A stretch of DNA of 64,000 bases from an uncultured Pelagibacteraceae bacterium (GCA_902533445.1 CACALX010000004.1:1-64000), one strand, 5' to 3'. Positions 9,514 to 18,364 are shown, counted from the stretch's first letter. Translations and numbers: made by a program. The notes: a model not told the origin generated them from the sequence alone.

Positions 9514-10359
9514 ATGATTTTAATTGATGGAAAAAAAGCTGCAGCTGAATTAAGAGAAGAATTAAAACAAGAAGTATCAGGTCTTAAATCCAAATATAAT
9601 AAAGTCCCCGGTTTAACTGTGATATTAATTGGAGATCTTACTCCAAGTCAAATTTATGTTCGTAATAAAGAAAAATCAGCAAACGAAGTAGGGTTAAAAT
9701 CAGAGGTAATTAAATATCCAGATAGTGTTGAAGAAAAAACTGTCTTAGAAAAAATTAAAGAATTAAATAAAGATGAAAAAGTTTCAGGAATTTTAGTTCA
9801 ATTACCGTTACCAAAACATATAGATAAGCAGAAAGTTATTGAAGCAATTGATCCTTCTAAAGATGTAGATGGTTTTCACCCAATGAATGTTGGTAATCTT
9901 TCATCAGGTTATGAAAGCTCAGTTCCTTGCACACCTCTTGGCTGTTACTTGTTAATTAAAAAAATTGAACCAAATTTAAGTGGAAAAAAAGCAGTAGTAG
10001 TTGGTAGATCAAATTTAAATGGAAAACCAATGACACAACTACTCTTGAAAGAAAATTGCACTGTAACAATTACTCATTCAAAAACTAAAGATCTAAAAGC
10101 TGAATGTTTAGAAGCGGATATAATTGTTGCAGCAGTTGGAATACCTGAGCTTGTAAAAGGAGATTGGGTAAAAAAAGATGCAATAGTAATTGATGTTGGA
10201 ATTAACAAAACTGATAAAGGTATTGTTGGAGATGTTGATTTTGAAGATGTTTCAAAAAATGTAAAAGCATTAACTCCAGTTCCAGGTGGTGTAGGACCAA
10301 TGACCATTGCTTGTTTACTTAAAAATACTATAGACTGTTTCAAAAGATCGCAAATTTAG
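9514..10359 (+). CDS. folD: Methylenetetrahydrofolate dehydrogenase / cyclohydrolase
   Basis: Bifunctional enzyme that converts 5,10-methylene-THF to 10-formyl-THF. The 281-residue form starting MILIDGKKAAAEL is standard; the frame is open to 9469 but that part overlaps yggT. Visible are VILIGDLTPSQIYVRNKEKS (catalytic lysine region), VQLPLPKHID, DVDGFHPMNVG, VVVGRSNLNGKPM (Rossmann) and PVPGGVGPMT. In an organism that demethylates DMSP with THF as acceptor, the folate pool is of special importance; that link is inferred. Confidence 0.97.
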   Translation: MILIDGKKAAAELREELKQEVSGLKSKYNKVPGLTVILIGDLTPSQIYVRNKEKSANEVGLKSEVIKYPDSVEEKTVLEKIKELNKDEKVSGILVQLPLPKHIDKQKVIEAIDPSKDVDGFHPMNVGNLSSGYESSVPCTPLGCYLLIKKIEPNLSGKKAVVVGRSNLNGKPMTQLLLKENCTVTITHSKTKDLKAECLEADIIVAAVGIPELVKGDWVKKDAIVIDVGINKTDKGIVGDVDFEDVSKNVKALTPVPGGVGPMTIACLLKNTIDCFKRSQI

Positions 10360-10397
10360 CATTTAAATCACTTGCTTTAATCTGTTAGTTTAAGAGG

Positions 10398-10601
10398 ATG
10401 AAAAAGCCTAAGCGTCCTTACAGATTTGGTATAATATTTCTCCTGCTTACCGTTCCACCAATTGGTGCCACACAACTTGGTTGGTATTTACATGACAAGC
10501 AAACTGGTTTTGACTATGGTATGATTGTAGGTACAGTGTCAGTAATATACGCTGCATACTTAATGTATGAAAAAAAATGGAGAGAAGAAGATGAGGATTA
10601 G
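10398..10601 (+). CDS. Small two-helix membrane protein, 67 aa
   Basis: I do not recognise this protein. It has a basic N-terminus (MKKPKRPYRFG), two predicted membrane helices (about 11-30 and 40-57) and an acidic C-terminal end (KKWREEDED). It follows folD by 38 bp and is three bases before the SHOCT-domain gene, so the two small genes are probably co-transcribed. An upstream purine run (GAGG just before the start) fits a ribosome binding site. Confidence 0.72.
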   Translation: MKKPKRPYRFGIIFLLLTVPPIGATQLGWYLHDKQTGFDYGMIVGTVSVIYAAYLMYEKKWREEDED

Positions 10602-10604
10602 TTT

Positions 10605-10871
10605 ATGGAAAAAATAATATTTTTTGGCTTGGCGATTCCTATTTTAGCGTATGTTCTATATTTAGGTGGTACTGCAATTATGAAAGGATTTTCAGCAAAG
10701 GAGGCAAATAGAGTAGAAAAAGAGGAATTTGAAAATCAGCCCAATTCAGAAACCATTGGTCAAAGTAAAAATCTAAGTGAAGAGCTATCAAATTTAAATG
10801 ATTTAAAAGAAAAAGGAATTATTTCTCAAGAAGAGTTTGAAAAGGCAAAAAACAAACTATTAAATAATTAA
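10605..10871 (+). CDS. Small membrane protein with SHOCT-like C-terminus
   Basis: An 88-residue protein with one N-terminal membrane helix (about 3-24) and a charged linker, ending in LSNLNDLKEKGIISQEEFEKAKNKLL, of which LKEKGIISQEEFEKAKNKLL is the SHOCT (short C-terminal) pattern. SHOCT domains are thought to mediate oligomerisation or protein contacts; no specific role can be given. The gene begins three bases after its small upstream neighbour. Confidence 0.8.
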   Translation: MEKIIFFGLAIPILAYVLYLGGTAIMKGFSAKEANRVEKEEFENQPNSETIGQSKNLSEELSNLNDLKEKGIISQEEFEKAKNKLLNN

Positions 10872-10937
10872 TAGTTAATAATTTTTTGTAGATTTAAAAA
10901 AAATTCATAAAAGTAAATTGAAAAATTTTTTTAAGAA

Positions 10938-11729
10938 ATGTTAAAAATAAAAACTAATAAAAAAAATATTGGTGCAGAAATAGTTGTAAATTTAAAAGAA
11001 ATTACAAATAAGGATATCTTTACAATTAAGAACGCACTTAACAAGTATGGAATGGTATATTTTAAGCAACAAAAATTAACTTCTAAACATTATATTACGT
11101 TTGCTAAACATTTTGGCAAATTAGCAAATTATCCAAGACTAAAAGGATTAAGTAAGAAATTTAAACAAATTACTGTTGTTCAAAGGAAAGCAACAGATAA
11201 GGGACCTAGTTTTGGAGAACAGTTTCATACTGACTCTATTTACACAAAAAAACCACCGAGATTTACAATGCTTTATTCTAAACTAGTTCCTAAAAAGGGT
11301 ATAGCAAACACTGAATTTTCCTCTCAATACTTAGCTTATGATTATTTGCCTAAATCAATTAAAAATAAATTACTCAAAGTGAAGGGAAGGTACTCTTCTG
11401 AAGGGCCAATTTCAGTTACAACAAGAGAAAGAGTAAAAGAGAAGGGTAGAAAGATTGAAGAATTAAAATCTACTCATAAAATTATAAAAAAGATAAACTC
11501 TAAAAATACGATTTATTGCAGTCCCGGACATCTTGTAGGATTTTCTCCAAATTTAAAAAATTCTGAAAAAGTTAAAAAAGAATTATTTAAGCACCAAGTT
11601 AAAAAAAAGTTTCAATACTCATTAGAATGGGAAAAAGATCAGTTAGCTATTTGGGACAACAGATCTATGCTCCACCAAGCTACCCCTTTTAAAGGCAATA
11701 GAATTATGCATAGAATAACTATATTGTAG
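10938..11729 (+). CDS. TauD/TfdA family 2-oxoglutarate-dependent dioxygenase
   Basis: A 263-residue non-heme Fe(II) oxygenase. The metal-binding triad is visible as H97-x-D99 (EQFHTDS) and H246 (NRSMLHQATP), and R259 near the C-terminus fits the 2-oxoglutarate carboxylate arginine. These enzymes hydroxylate small substrates such as taurine, sulfonates, carnitine precursors or phenoxyacids; the substrate is not predictable here. The central segment (about 150-195) is unusually Lys-rich. Its stop codon directly abuts the stop of the convergent metallo-hydrolase gene. Confidence 0.88.
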   Translation: MLKIKTNKKNIGAEIVVNLKEITNKDIFTIKNALNKYGMVYFKQQKLTSKHYITFAKHFGKLANYPRLKGLSKKFKQITVVQRKATDKGPSFGEQFHTDSIYTKKPPRFTMLYSKLVPKKGIANTEFSSQYLAYDYLPKSIKNKLLKVKGRYSSEGPISVTTRERVKEKGRKIEELKSTHKIIKKINSKNTIYCSPGHLVGFSPNLKNSEKVKKELFKHQVKKKFQYSLEWEKDQLAIWDNRSMLHQATPFKGNRIMHRITIL

Positions 11730-12713
11730 TTATAATAATTCGTTTAAGGATTTTAACTCACCAATATTAAATGTAATTGCATCTTCTCTTTTAAATCCAT
11801 AATTTTCTGCATTTTCTTTAAATCGAACTGGTGGTTCCATAATTGGCTCTAAAGATAAAACAAAAGTCCCCCAATGCATTCCTAGTACTTTTTTGCTTTT
11901 AAGATCTTTTGCTACATTTAAAGCTTCTTCTGGAGTTGTGTGGTAAATAGTTTTGTCAAACATTGGTTTAAAATTATATGCTCCTATGTTGATCATAGTA
12001 AGATCAATCGGACCATATTTTTCTCCTAGTTCTTTATAAATATTTCCATAACCAGTATCACAAGCAAATAAAATTTTTCTATTTTTATATTCAATTAAAA
12101 AATTTCCCCACAAAGTTTTGTTTGTATCTGTTAGACTTCTTTTTGACCAATGAACTGCTGGTAATAAAGTTATTTTTAAATCACTGTTAATGTTTTTGTA
12201 ATCATACCAATCCATTTCATTTACATCTTCATAACTCTTAAAATATTTTCCAAGGTTGAGTGGAACTAATACTTTTGCATCTTTGTATGGAAAATTTCTA
12301 ATAGTAGACATGTCTTGATGATCATAATGATTATGAGTTAACAAAAATAAATCTGTTTTTGGAATTTCATTTAGATCTAATGCTGGTTTAGTAAACCTTT
12401 TCGGTCCAAATATTAATGGACCTGCATTTTTTGAAAAAACAGGATCGGTAATTATTGTAGTGTTACCTAACTTAATTAAATAAGTAGCGTGTCCAATCCA
12501 GGCAATGTAATCATCATTTTTGTATTTTTCTAAATCAGATTTAACCTTATCCTTTTCGACAACATGCTCTTTTGGAAAATTAAGACTAATATTTTTTCTT
12601 AATTTACTGAAAGTTCTATAAGAAAATTTCCCTGATCTAGATATTACAACAGGTGAACCCTTAGGATTTCGAAAAGTTCCATCTGATAAGTGGTGATAAG
12701 GTTTCTCTTTCAT
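11730..12713 (-). CDS. MBL-fold metallo-hydrolase (UlaG/NAPE-PLD-like)
   Basis: A 327-residue metallo-beta-lactamase-fold protein. WIGHATYLIKLGNTTIITDP (72-91) and H127-N-H129-Y-D131-H132 are the typical first strand and dinuclear zinc motif; later ligands include the His in VHWSKR, the Asp in ACDTGYGN and the His in MHWGTF. This arrangement is that of NAPE-PLD-like and UlaG-like hydrolases that act on phosphodiesters or lactones. Substrate unknown. It is four bases after the sugar-dehydrogenase gene, in a minus-strand group with that gene and an SDR. Confidence 0.9.
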   Translation of the reverse strand: MKEKPYHHLSDGTFRNPKGSPVVISRSGKFSYRTFSKLRKNISLNFPKEHVVEKDKVKSDLEKYKNDDYIAWIGHATYLIKLGNTTIITDPVFSKNAGPLIFGPKRFTKPALDLNEIPKTDLFLLTHNHYDHQDMSTIRNFPYKDAKVLVPLNLGKYFKSYEDVNEMDWYDYKNINSDLKITLLPAVHWSKRSLTDTNKTLWGNFLIEYKNRKILFACDTGYGNIYKELGEKYGPIDLTMINIGAYNFKPMFDKTIYHTTPEEALNVAKDLKSKKVLGMHWGTFVLSLEPIMEPPVRFKENAENYGFKREDAITFNIGELKSLNELL

Positions 12714-12717
12714 TTTA

Positions 12718-13782
12718 TTAATTTTTTTTTTCCATTAGCCACAAATCATCTCCAGCTAAAAAGTAAATTTTCCCATCAATTGGGTGAACTTGTATGTCTC
12801 TAATTCTCCCAATTTTATCTTTAAAAATAACTTCCTCTTGGATTTCAGATGTGTTTGAAAATATTAATTTTCTTAAAGATTTATCTTTAAGAGAAGTAAT
12901 TAATGCATGACCATTCCACTCTTCAAACTCTTTACCTTTATAAATTGTAATAGCACTTGCAGCGATAGATGGAACCCAATATTGAATGGCTTTTGTAAAT
13001 CCTGGTTTCCATTTTGGACCAATCTCAGTTCCCGAGTAATTTGTTCCTCCCCATCCTAAAATTTTCCAACCATAATTTTCTCCTTTTTTGGCCTCTCCAA
13101 ACCAATCACCACCTCTTGCTCCATGATTGCTCATATAAATTTTTCCATCAAATTCTGAAAAAGTTAAACCCTGAGGATTTCTAACTCCAATCTGGTATAT
13201 CTCCGGAAGCCATTTTGGCTTACCTTCAAACTTAGGGTTATCTTTTGGAATACTTCCATCTAAATTAATCCTAATGATACTGCCTGGATGTTGAGTTGGA
13301 TCTTGCGCTATCATATTCATGCCTCTTTCACCTGCGGAAGCAAATAAATAATTTTCCTTGATAGCAAGTCTTGATCCAAAATGATAGCCAGATTCAATAG
13401 GTGGATTTGCTTGAAATATATTTTTAAAATTTAAAGAATTCTTATTTAAATCTGCTTTTGCAATTGAGGTACTGGTTTTCCAATCTCCTCTATTCTCTGA
13501 ATATGAAATCCATAATTTTTTATCTTTATGAATAATGTCTAAAAGACCACCCTGACCATGAACAAAATAGTTTAAATTATGTTTAACTTCATGAATATTT
13601 TTTGAAACTATGTTTATTATTTTAATTTTGCCACCTTTTTCTGTAACAATTAATTCTTCACTATTAATGAAACTTGAGCCCCATGGTTCACTAAAAGACC
13701 CTAATTTTTCAAAATTATAATTTTTAGAATTTGCAGTAGAGGAAATTAAAATAAGAAAAAATATATAAATAAATTTTTTCAC
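12718..13782 (-). CDS. PQQ-dependent sugar dehydrogenase-like protein (secreted)
   Basis: A six-bladed propeller protein of the glucose/sorbosone dehydrogenase (YliI/Asd) family: FSEPWGSSFINSEELIVTEK, GGLLDI, HFGSRLAI, GSIIRINLDGSIPKDNP, YQIGVRNPQGLTF and MSNHGARGGDW are all family landmarks. I place the start at the GTG at 13782, one base after the SDR stop, because it gives a clean signal peptide (KKFIYIFFLILISSTANS); an ATG at 13809 would add nine residues and overlap the SDR gene. Exported to the periplasm; oxidises a sugar or polyol, if it binds PQQ. No pqq genes are in the window. Confidence 0.85.
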   Translation of the reverse strand: MKKFIYIFFLILISSTANSKNYNFEKLGSFSEPWGSSFINSEELIVTEKGGKIKIINIVSKNIHEVKHNLNYFVHGQGGLLDIIHKDKKLWISYSENRGDWKTSTSIAKADLNKNSLNFKNIFQANPPIESGYHFGSRLAIKENYLFASAGERGMNMIAQDPTQHPGSIIRINLDGSIPKDNPKFEGKPKWLPEIYQIGVRNPQGLTFSEFDGKIYMSNHGARGGDWFGEAKKGENYGWKILGWGGTNYSGTEIGPKWKPGFTKAIQYWVPSIAASAITIYKGKEFEEWNGHALITSLKDKSLRKLIFSNTSEIQEEVIFKDKIGRIRDIQVHPIDGKIYFLAGDDLWLMEKKN

Positions 13783-13783
13783 T

Positions 13784-14494
13784 TTATGAAAGCTTAGATC
13801 TACCACCATCTACCGCTATAACTTGACCAGTGATCCAAGAACTATCTTCTGTAAGTAAAAATTTAGCAAGTGATGCCGAATCTTTTCCTTCCCCTAATCT
13901 TTTTAATGGATGAGCTTTTGCAATACCTTCCGCTAAAGCCGTATTTTTTAACATGGGTTCAGCAATTTTAGATTTTGTTAAACTTGGTGCCACACAATTT
14001 ACTCTTATATTTGGAGCAAATTCTGCAGCTAAAGAAACAGTCAAACCCTCAACAGCTGCCTTTGCTGACGCAATAATTGCATGATTGGTGAAACCTCTTT
14101 GTGCTGCAACAGTTGAAAACATTACAATTGAACCTTTATTTTTTTTTAAACTTTCTTGATACCCCTTGATAGCTTCAACAGCAGAATAAAGATTAAGTTT
14201 CATGCACTTTTGAAAATCTTGCTCATTAATCATTCTAAGAGGTTTTAAATCTATAGATCCTATACAATAGGCTAATCCTTTAATTTCAGAAATATCTGAT
14301 TTAACTTTTTCTATAAATCCATCCTCCAAAACATCTGCAACAGTATGTGAACACCCAAGCTTTTCTAGAATTGGAGCAAGTTCGCTTTCATTTCTTGCAA
14401 CTAAATGAATATCGTTTCCAGAGTTTTTTAATTGTTCCGCTAAACTTGATCCAATAGAACCTGTCGCACCAAAAATTATATATTTTTCTGACAT
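13784..14494 (-). CDS. Short-chain dehydrogenase/reductase
   Basis: A 236-residue SDR with the nucleotide motif GATGSIGSSLAEQ (9-21), a short NAG equivalent region YCIGSI, and the C-terminal TGQVIAVDGGRS. The catalytic Tyr-x-x-x-Lys is atypical: in the expected place the sequence reads FTNHAIIASAKAAVEG, so the lysine is present but the tyrosine position holds isoleucine or alanine. This suggests either an altered mechanism or a non-catalytic role. SDRs of this kind are often next to photolyase genes in bacteria; here its start is only 27 bp from the divergent photolyase start. Confidence 0.85.
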   Translation of the reverse strand: MSEKYIIFGATGSIGSSLAEQLKNSGNDIHLVARNESELAPILEKLGCSHTVADVLEDGFIEKVKSDISEIKGLAYCIGSIDLKPLRMINEQDFQKCMKLNLYSAVEAIKGYQESLKKNKGSIVMFSTVAAQRGFTNHAIIASAKAAVEGLTVSLAAEFAPNIRVNCVAPSLTKSKIAEPMLKNTALAEGIAKAHPLKRLGEGKDSASLAKFLLTEDSSWITGQVIAVDGGRSKLS

Positions 14495-14521
14495 AAAAAA
14501 TTTTATTAGTTATATTTAACC

Positions 14522-16012
14522 ATGAAGTTATTTTTTATACTTGGTAATCAATTATTTCCAACAAAATACCTAGACCGCTTCAAAAAAGACCACCTATTTT
14601 TTATGGCTGAAGATAAGGGTTTATGTACTTATGAGAAGCATCATAAACAAAAAATTTTATTATTTTTATCTTCAATGCGTTCTTATGCCGATGGGTTAAG
14701 AAAAAATAAATTTAAATTAGATTATTTTAAAATCGAAGATAAAGAATTTAATGATGATTATTTAAAAAAATTAAAAAAAATAATTACTCAAAAAAAGGTA
14801 AAAGAAATTTCAAGTTTTGAAGTGGAGGATAAATTTTTTGAAAAAAAAATTTCTCAATTTTTAAAAAAAGAAAAAATTAATTGGAATGTAATTCAAACAC
14901 CAATGTTTCTTAATTCTAGAGAAGAATTTAAAAATTATTTATCAAAATCAAAAAAACCTTTTATGGCAACCTTCTATAAGGATGTTAGAAAAAAATCTGG
15001 AATATTAATGGGGTCAGATGGTAATCCAATTGGAGGTAAATGGAGCTTTGATGAAGACAATAGAAATAAATTACCAAAAAACATATCAATTCCTAAATTT
15101 CCAAAAATCAATGAAACTAGTCATACAAAAAAACTGAAGCCTATTATTGAGAAGGAATTTAAAAACCATCCAGGAAGTACAGAGAATTTCTGGTTTGCTA
15201 CTGAATATGAAGATGTAGTTCAACTTTTAAACTTTTTTATAAAAGAAAAATCTAATCTATTTGGTGATTATGAGGATGCTGTAGATCAAAAAGATAATAT
15301 TCTTTTTCATAGTGCTTTAAGTCCTTATATAAATTTAGGTATAATAACACCTGAATTTGTTGTTCAAAAAATTTTAGATTTACATAAAAAAAAAAAAATT
15401 AGAATGAATTCTTTAGAGGGTTATGTACGTCAGGTAATCGGTTGGAGAGAATTTATGCGTGGAATTTACCAGTCCTATTCACAAGAAATGGAAATTGGAA
15501 ATTTTTTTAATCAGAATAGAAAAATGAAAGGTTCTTGGTATGAGGGTACTACTGGTCTTCCACCTTTAGATTATGCGATTAAAAATGCAGTTAATTATGG
15601 CTGGTCACATCACATTGAAAGATTAATGATCTTATCCAATATCATGAACCTTTGTGAGATAAAGCCTACAATTGTTTATAAGTGGTTTATGGAGATGTTT
15701 GTAGACTCATCAGATTGGGTAATGGTTCCCAATGTTTATGGAATGGGATTGTTTAGTGATGGAGGCATTTTCGCGACTAAACCTTATATTTGTGGATCTG
15801 CGTATTTCATGAAAATGATGGACTTTAAGAAAGGTGATTGGTGCAACACCATGGATGGTCTTTATTGGAGATTCATAGATCGAAACAGAAAATTTTTTTT
15901 AAAAAATCCTCGTCTTTCAATGATGGTTCGTATCTTTGATAAAATGAAATCTGATAGAAAAAAATTAATTTTAGCAGAAGCCGACAAATTCATTAAACTA
16001 AATACAATTTGA
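14522..16012 (+). CDS. Cryptochrome/photolyase-related protein (PhrB/FeS-BCP type)
   Basis: A 496-residue protein of the prokaryotic (6-4) photolyase / FeS-BCP family. The N-terminal alpha/beta domain starts [10 protein letters not shown] and the FAD domain has [10 protein letters not shown] (305-314), [11 protein letters not shown] (359-369) and [14 protein letters not shown] (402-415). Well-studied members hold a 4Fe-4S cluster with a CxxC pair before the LYW motif; here that stretch reads [20 protein letters not shown], without CxxC. C378, C424 and C441 remain. It probably repairs UV lesions using light. The DUF2256 gene overlaps its stop codon (ATGA-type). Confidence 0.9.
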   Translation: MKLFFILGNQLFPTKYLDRFKKDHLFFMAEDKGLCTYEKHHKQKILLFLSSMRSYADGLRKNKFKLDYFKIEDKEFNDDYLKKLKKIITQKKVKEISSFEVEDKFFEKKISQFLKKEKINWNVIQTPMFLNSREEFKNYLSKSKKPFMATFYKDVRKKSGILMGSDGNPIGGKWSFDEDNRNKLPKNISIPKFPKINETSHTKKLKPIIEKEFKNHPGSTENFWFATEYEDVVQLLNFFIKEKSNLFGDYEDAVDQKDNILFHSALSPYINLGIITPEFVVQKILDLHKKKKIRMNSLEGYVRQVIGWREFMRGIYQSYSQEMEIGNFFNQNRKMKGSWYEGTTGLPPLDYAIKNAVNYGWSHHIERLMILSNIMNLCEIKPTIVYKWFMEMFVDSSDWVMVPNVYGMGLFSDGGIFATKPYICGSAYFMKMMDFKKGDWCNTMDGLYWRFIDRNRKFFLKNPRLSMMVRIFDKMKSDRKKLILAEADKFIKLNTI

Positions 16013-16140
16013 TGAAAAAAGAAAATTTACCAACAAAAATTTGTCCCGTTTGCAAAAGATTATTTACATGGAGAAAAAAATGGAAGTTGAATTGGGAGAG
16101 AGTAAAATATTGTTCCAAGAAGTGTTCTAAGCTAAGTTAA
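16012..16140 (+). CDS. DUF2256 mini-protein, 42 aa
   Basis: A very short gene overlapping the photolyase stop by one base. The 42-residue product has [19 protein letters not shown] followed by [15 protein letters not shown], the exact DUF2256 pattern with two Cys pairs (CPVC and CSKKC) that should bind a zinc ion. DUF2256 genes are commonly found next to photolyase/cryptochrome genes. Its role is unknown; a zinc-ribbon nucleic-acid or protein partner of the photolyase is the natural guess. Confidence 0.88.
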   Translation: MKKENLPTKICPVCKRLFTWRKKWKLNWERVKYCSKKCSKLS

Positions 16141-16162
16141 TTAAAGTATTATAAAAACTCTT

Positions 16163-16384
16163 ATGAATAACCAAATCTTTGAATGGGCAGGAGTTATAAC
16201 TGCAATATTGTATTCTTTGTTTGTTGCTTTAAATATAGGTATAGAATTTTTTGGTTTTTGCTTATTACTTTTATCTGCAATTTTAATTGGTATTTGGGCT
16301 TATAGAGGTGGCCATAAAGGTATTTTATTTTTACAATTTTTTTATGCTACTGCTGGAATTATAGGTATGGTTCGTTGGTTTTAG
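16163..16384 (+). CDS. Small membrane protein, 73 aa
   Basis: Three hydrophobic helices fill almost the whole protein (about 6-22, 24-43 and 52-72), with a short loop AYRGGHKG. I do not recognise the family with certainty; the pattern slightly recalls half of a small-metabolite channel such as PnuC, but it is too short for that. It follows the DUF2256 gene by 22 bp and its last bases overlap the end of the convergent photolyase-like gene. Confidence 0.75.
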   Translation: MNNQIFEWAGVITAILYSLFVALNIGIEFFGFCLLLLSAILIGIWAYRGGHKGILFLQFFYATAGIIGMVRWF

Positions 16385-17520
16385 TTAAAAGTCGAAACAA
16401 TTTTGGGAATATAATTTTTAAAATTGAAAAATCCTTTATTACAGTATTGCCAAGCTAGTTGATCGAGACTTCTGTATAAAAAATCTACCTTTAAATTATT
16501 TGAATTTAAGTAGTCTAAATTTTCGCCGATTGTTGGATACAAACCACAACAATTTTCAATATTTGTCACTTCACTTATATCAATAATCTGACAATCAATA
16601 GATTGATTTTTTAATCTTTGTGCTTGGTCTTCTATTAACAGAGATTTAAATTTCATTAATTTTTCGCTAAGTTTTATAGATCTATCTTCATTCTTGTTAG
16701 AAACTAAGTAAATTTTCTTAAAGTTGTTTTCTTTAAAGTTAGTGACTTCAAAAGATAGATTATTATCAAAAATTAAAAGATTTTTTTCTTTAATATTCTC
16801 TGAATTATTAAAATCTTGTTTAATAATTTGATATGATTTTTCAGATACCTTTGGAGGAGCATTTTCATTTAACTGTATATTTTGAAATCTATTGTTAGTA
16901 AATTTTTTAATATTCCATTCACTCGCAAGGTAATGTTTTCCTTGAGTTTGAATACCCGCAACCCACCGCCACCCAAGAGTATTTGATGCAGCATCTCCGT
17001 CGAAAAGATGTTTCATAAAAAATTCTGCACCTAATTGCCATGGTAATTCTAGAGTAAAAATCCAAATACTAGCAAACCACATTCTTGTGTGATTATGTAA
17101 ATAATTGTTTTCTTTAAGCTCTGTCACCCACCTATTAAAGCAATCTATATTTGTTTTTCCTTCTATCGCAGAAAGATAATCTTGATTATTTTTAAATTCA
17201 TTTCTTATTTGTTTTAATTCAACAAGATAATCTGTCCAAACATTTGGTCTTAATTCTAACCAACCTTTCCAATAAGTTCTCCATAGAACTTCTTGAATAA
17301 ATTTTTCATTTTTTGAAAAAGAAAATTTACTTAGAGCTTTCTGAATGACTTCTTTTTCATTAATAACTCCATGAGTTATGTATGGTGATAAGCAGGATAT
17401 ATTAGATCTTTTTTCAGGACCAAAATCAAAATTTCTTAATTTTGAATACTCTGCAAGATGATTATCAACAAAATTATTTAATTGATCTAAGGCCTTAGCC
17501 CTTGAAGCTTCAAATATCAT
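16381..17520 (-). CDS. Photolyase-like protein with N-terminal FAD domain
   Basis: A 379-residue protein whose first ~210 residues are the FAD-binding half of photolyases: SCLSPYITHGVIN (42-54), EVLWRTYWKGW (77-87), HNHTRMWFASIW (142-153) and DGDAASNTLGWRWVAGIQT (174-192). The usual N-terminal antenna domain is absent. Instead residues ~245-375 look alpha/beta (NLLIFDNNLSFE, KKIYLVSN, SLLIEDQAQRLKNQ, CQIIDI) and end LYRSLDQLAWQYCNKGFF. So the domain order appears swapped relative to canonical photolyases. Flavin binding is likely; whether it repairs DNA or senses light is open. Confidence 0.82.
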   Translation of the reverse strand: MIFEASRAKALDQLNNFVDNHLAEYSKLRNFDFGPEKRSNISCLSPYITHGVINEKEVIQKALSKFSFSKNEKFIQEVLWRTYWKGWLELRPNVWTDYLVELKQIRNEFKNNQDYLSAIEGKTNIDCFNRWVTELKENNYLHNHTRMWFASIWIFTLELPWQLGAEFFMKHLFDGDAASNTLGWRWVAGIQTQGKHYLASEWNIKKFTNNRFQNIQLNENAPPKVSEKSYQIIKQDFNNSENIKEKNLLIFDNNLSFEVTNFKENNFKKIYLVSNKNEDRSIKLSEKLMKFKSLLIEDQAQRLKNQSIDCQIIDISEVTNIENCCGLYPTIGENLDYLNSNNLKVDFLYRSLDQLAWQYCNKGFFNFKNYIPKIVSTFN

Positions 17521-17525
17521 TTTAA

Positions 17526-17906
17526 TTATTTTGATTTTTTTTTCTTAAGGCCCAATTTGTCACTATGTCTTAATCTTAAGACAACTATGGCTCCTGCAAT
17601 TAATAAAATTGCGACTGCTTCATAAACAAGTGCGGTAGGATCCATTTCTTTTCCTTGCAAAATAATAAATCGTGCAAGAGCGGTTATTGCAATAAGAAGT
17701 GGAAGGGTAATACTAATAGATTGCTGGTTCCAAAAAACTCTAACCATTGCAAGAACTTCTAAATAAAGAAACATTAAAAGCAAATCTGCCAATGTAACAG
17801 ATTGATTTAAGAACATATTTTTCATTTCAATCCCAACAGCAATAACAGTACTGATTAAGATAATAACCATCAATGCTAACTGTAAGTTCTTTGCTATTTT
17901 ATCCAT
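17526..17906 (-). CDS. PsiE-family membrane protein
   Basis: A 126-residue protein with four predicted helices and the PsiE (phosphate-starvation-inducible E) signatures LLMFLYLEVLAMVRVFW (43-59) and ITALARFIILQG (73-84), ending in a Lys-rich tail (LGLKKKKSK). In enterobacteria psiE is induced by phosphate limitation, but its biochemical role is unknown. No pho-box-like repeat is obvious here. It shares one base (start/stop) with the upstream 152-aa membrane protein gene. Confidence 0.88.
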   Translation of the reverse strand: MDKIAKNLQLALMVIILISTVIAVGIEMKNMFLNQSVTLADLLLMFLYLEVLAMVRVFWNQQSISITLPLLIAITALARFIILQGKEMDPTALVYEAVAILLIAGAIVVLRLRHSDKLGLKKKKSK

Positions 17907-18364
17907 TATTTATCTTTACTAAAAGGTAACCATTTTTCAAATACTGATTTTGATGGACCATCATATGGAATTGAATATGAGTTTGGATTTGGACTTGTTA
18001 AAACCTCAATACCTTTTGAAAAAACAAATATAAATACTATTACAAAAACAATTACCATTATTTTAAATGGATCAAAATTTTTAGTTCGAAACACACTTGC
18101 AGACTTCTCTTCTGCTCTATGAAATTGTTTAAATGTCATGTAGACGGCAAATATTAAACCTATATGAGCTAAAAAAAGTCCAGCCCATCCAAAAGCAAAA
18201 GTTGTGTATGAGAATACGTATAAGCTAAATACTGTTGTCCATATAAAACTTAAAACTAAAAGAATTTGTAGTCTTACTGTTTTTGGAAGTGCACGTAGAT
18301 CATTTTTACTATCATCAAATAAAATATTTGCAGCATCTTTCATCCAGTTCTTTATTGATTCCAT
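17906..18364 (-). CDS. Hypothetical membrane protein, 152 aa
   Basis: I do not recognise this protein. Three hydrophobic helices are visible (about 32-53, 56-76 and 101-122), with a soluble N-terminus (MESIKNWMKDAANILFDDSKND) and a polar C-terminal tail that is probably periplasmic. Its stop overlaps the psiE start, so it is the first gene of a two-gene operon and may work with the PsiE-like protein. Confidence 0.75.
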   Translation of the reverse strand: MESIKNWMKDAANILFDDSKNDLRALPKTVRLQILLVLSFIWTTVFSLYVFSYTTFAFGWAGLFLAHIGLIFAVYMTFKQFHRAEEKSASVFRTKNFDPFKIMVIVFVIVFIFVFSKGIEVLTSPNPNSYSIPYDGPSKSVFEKWLPFSKDK

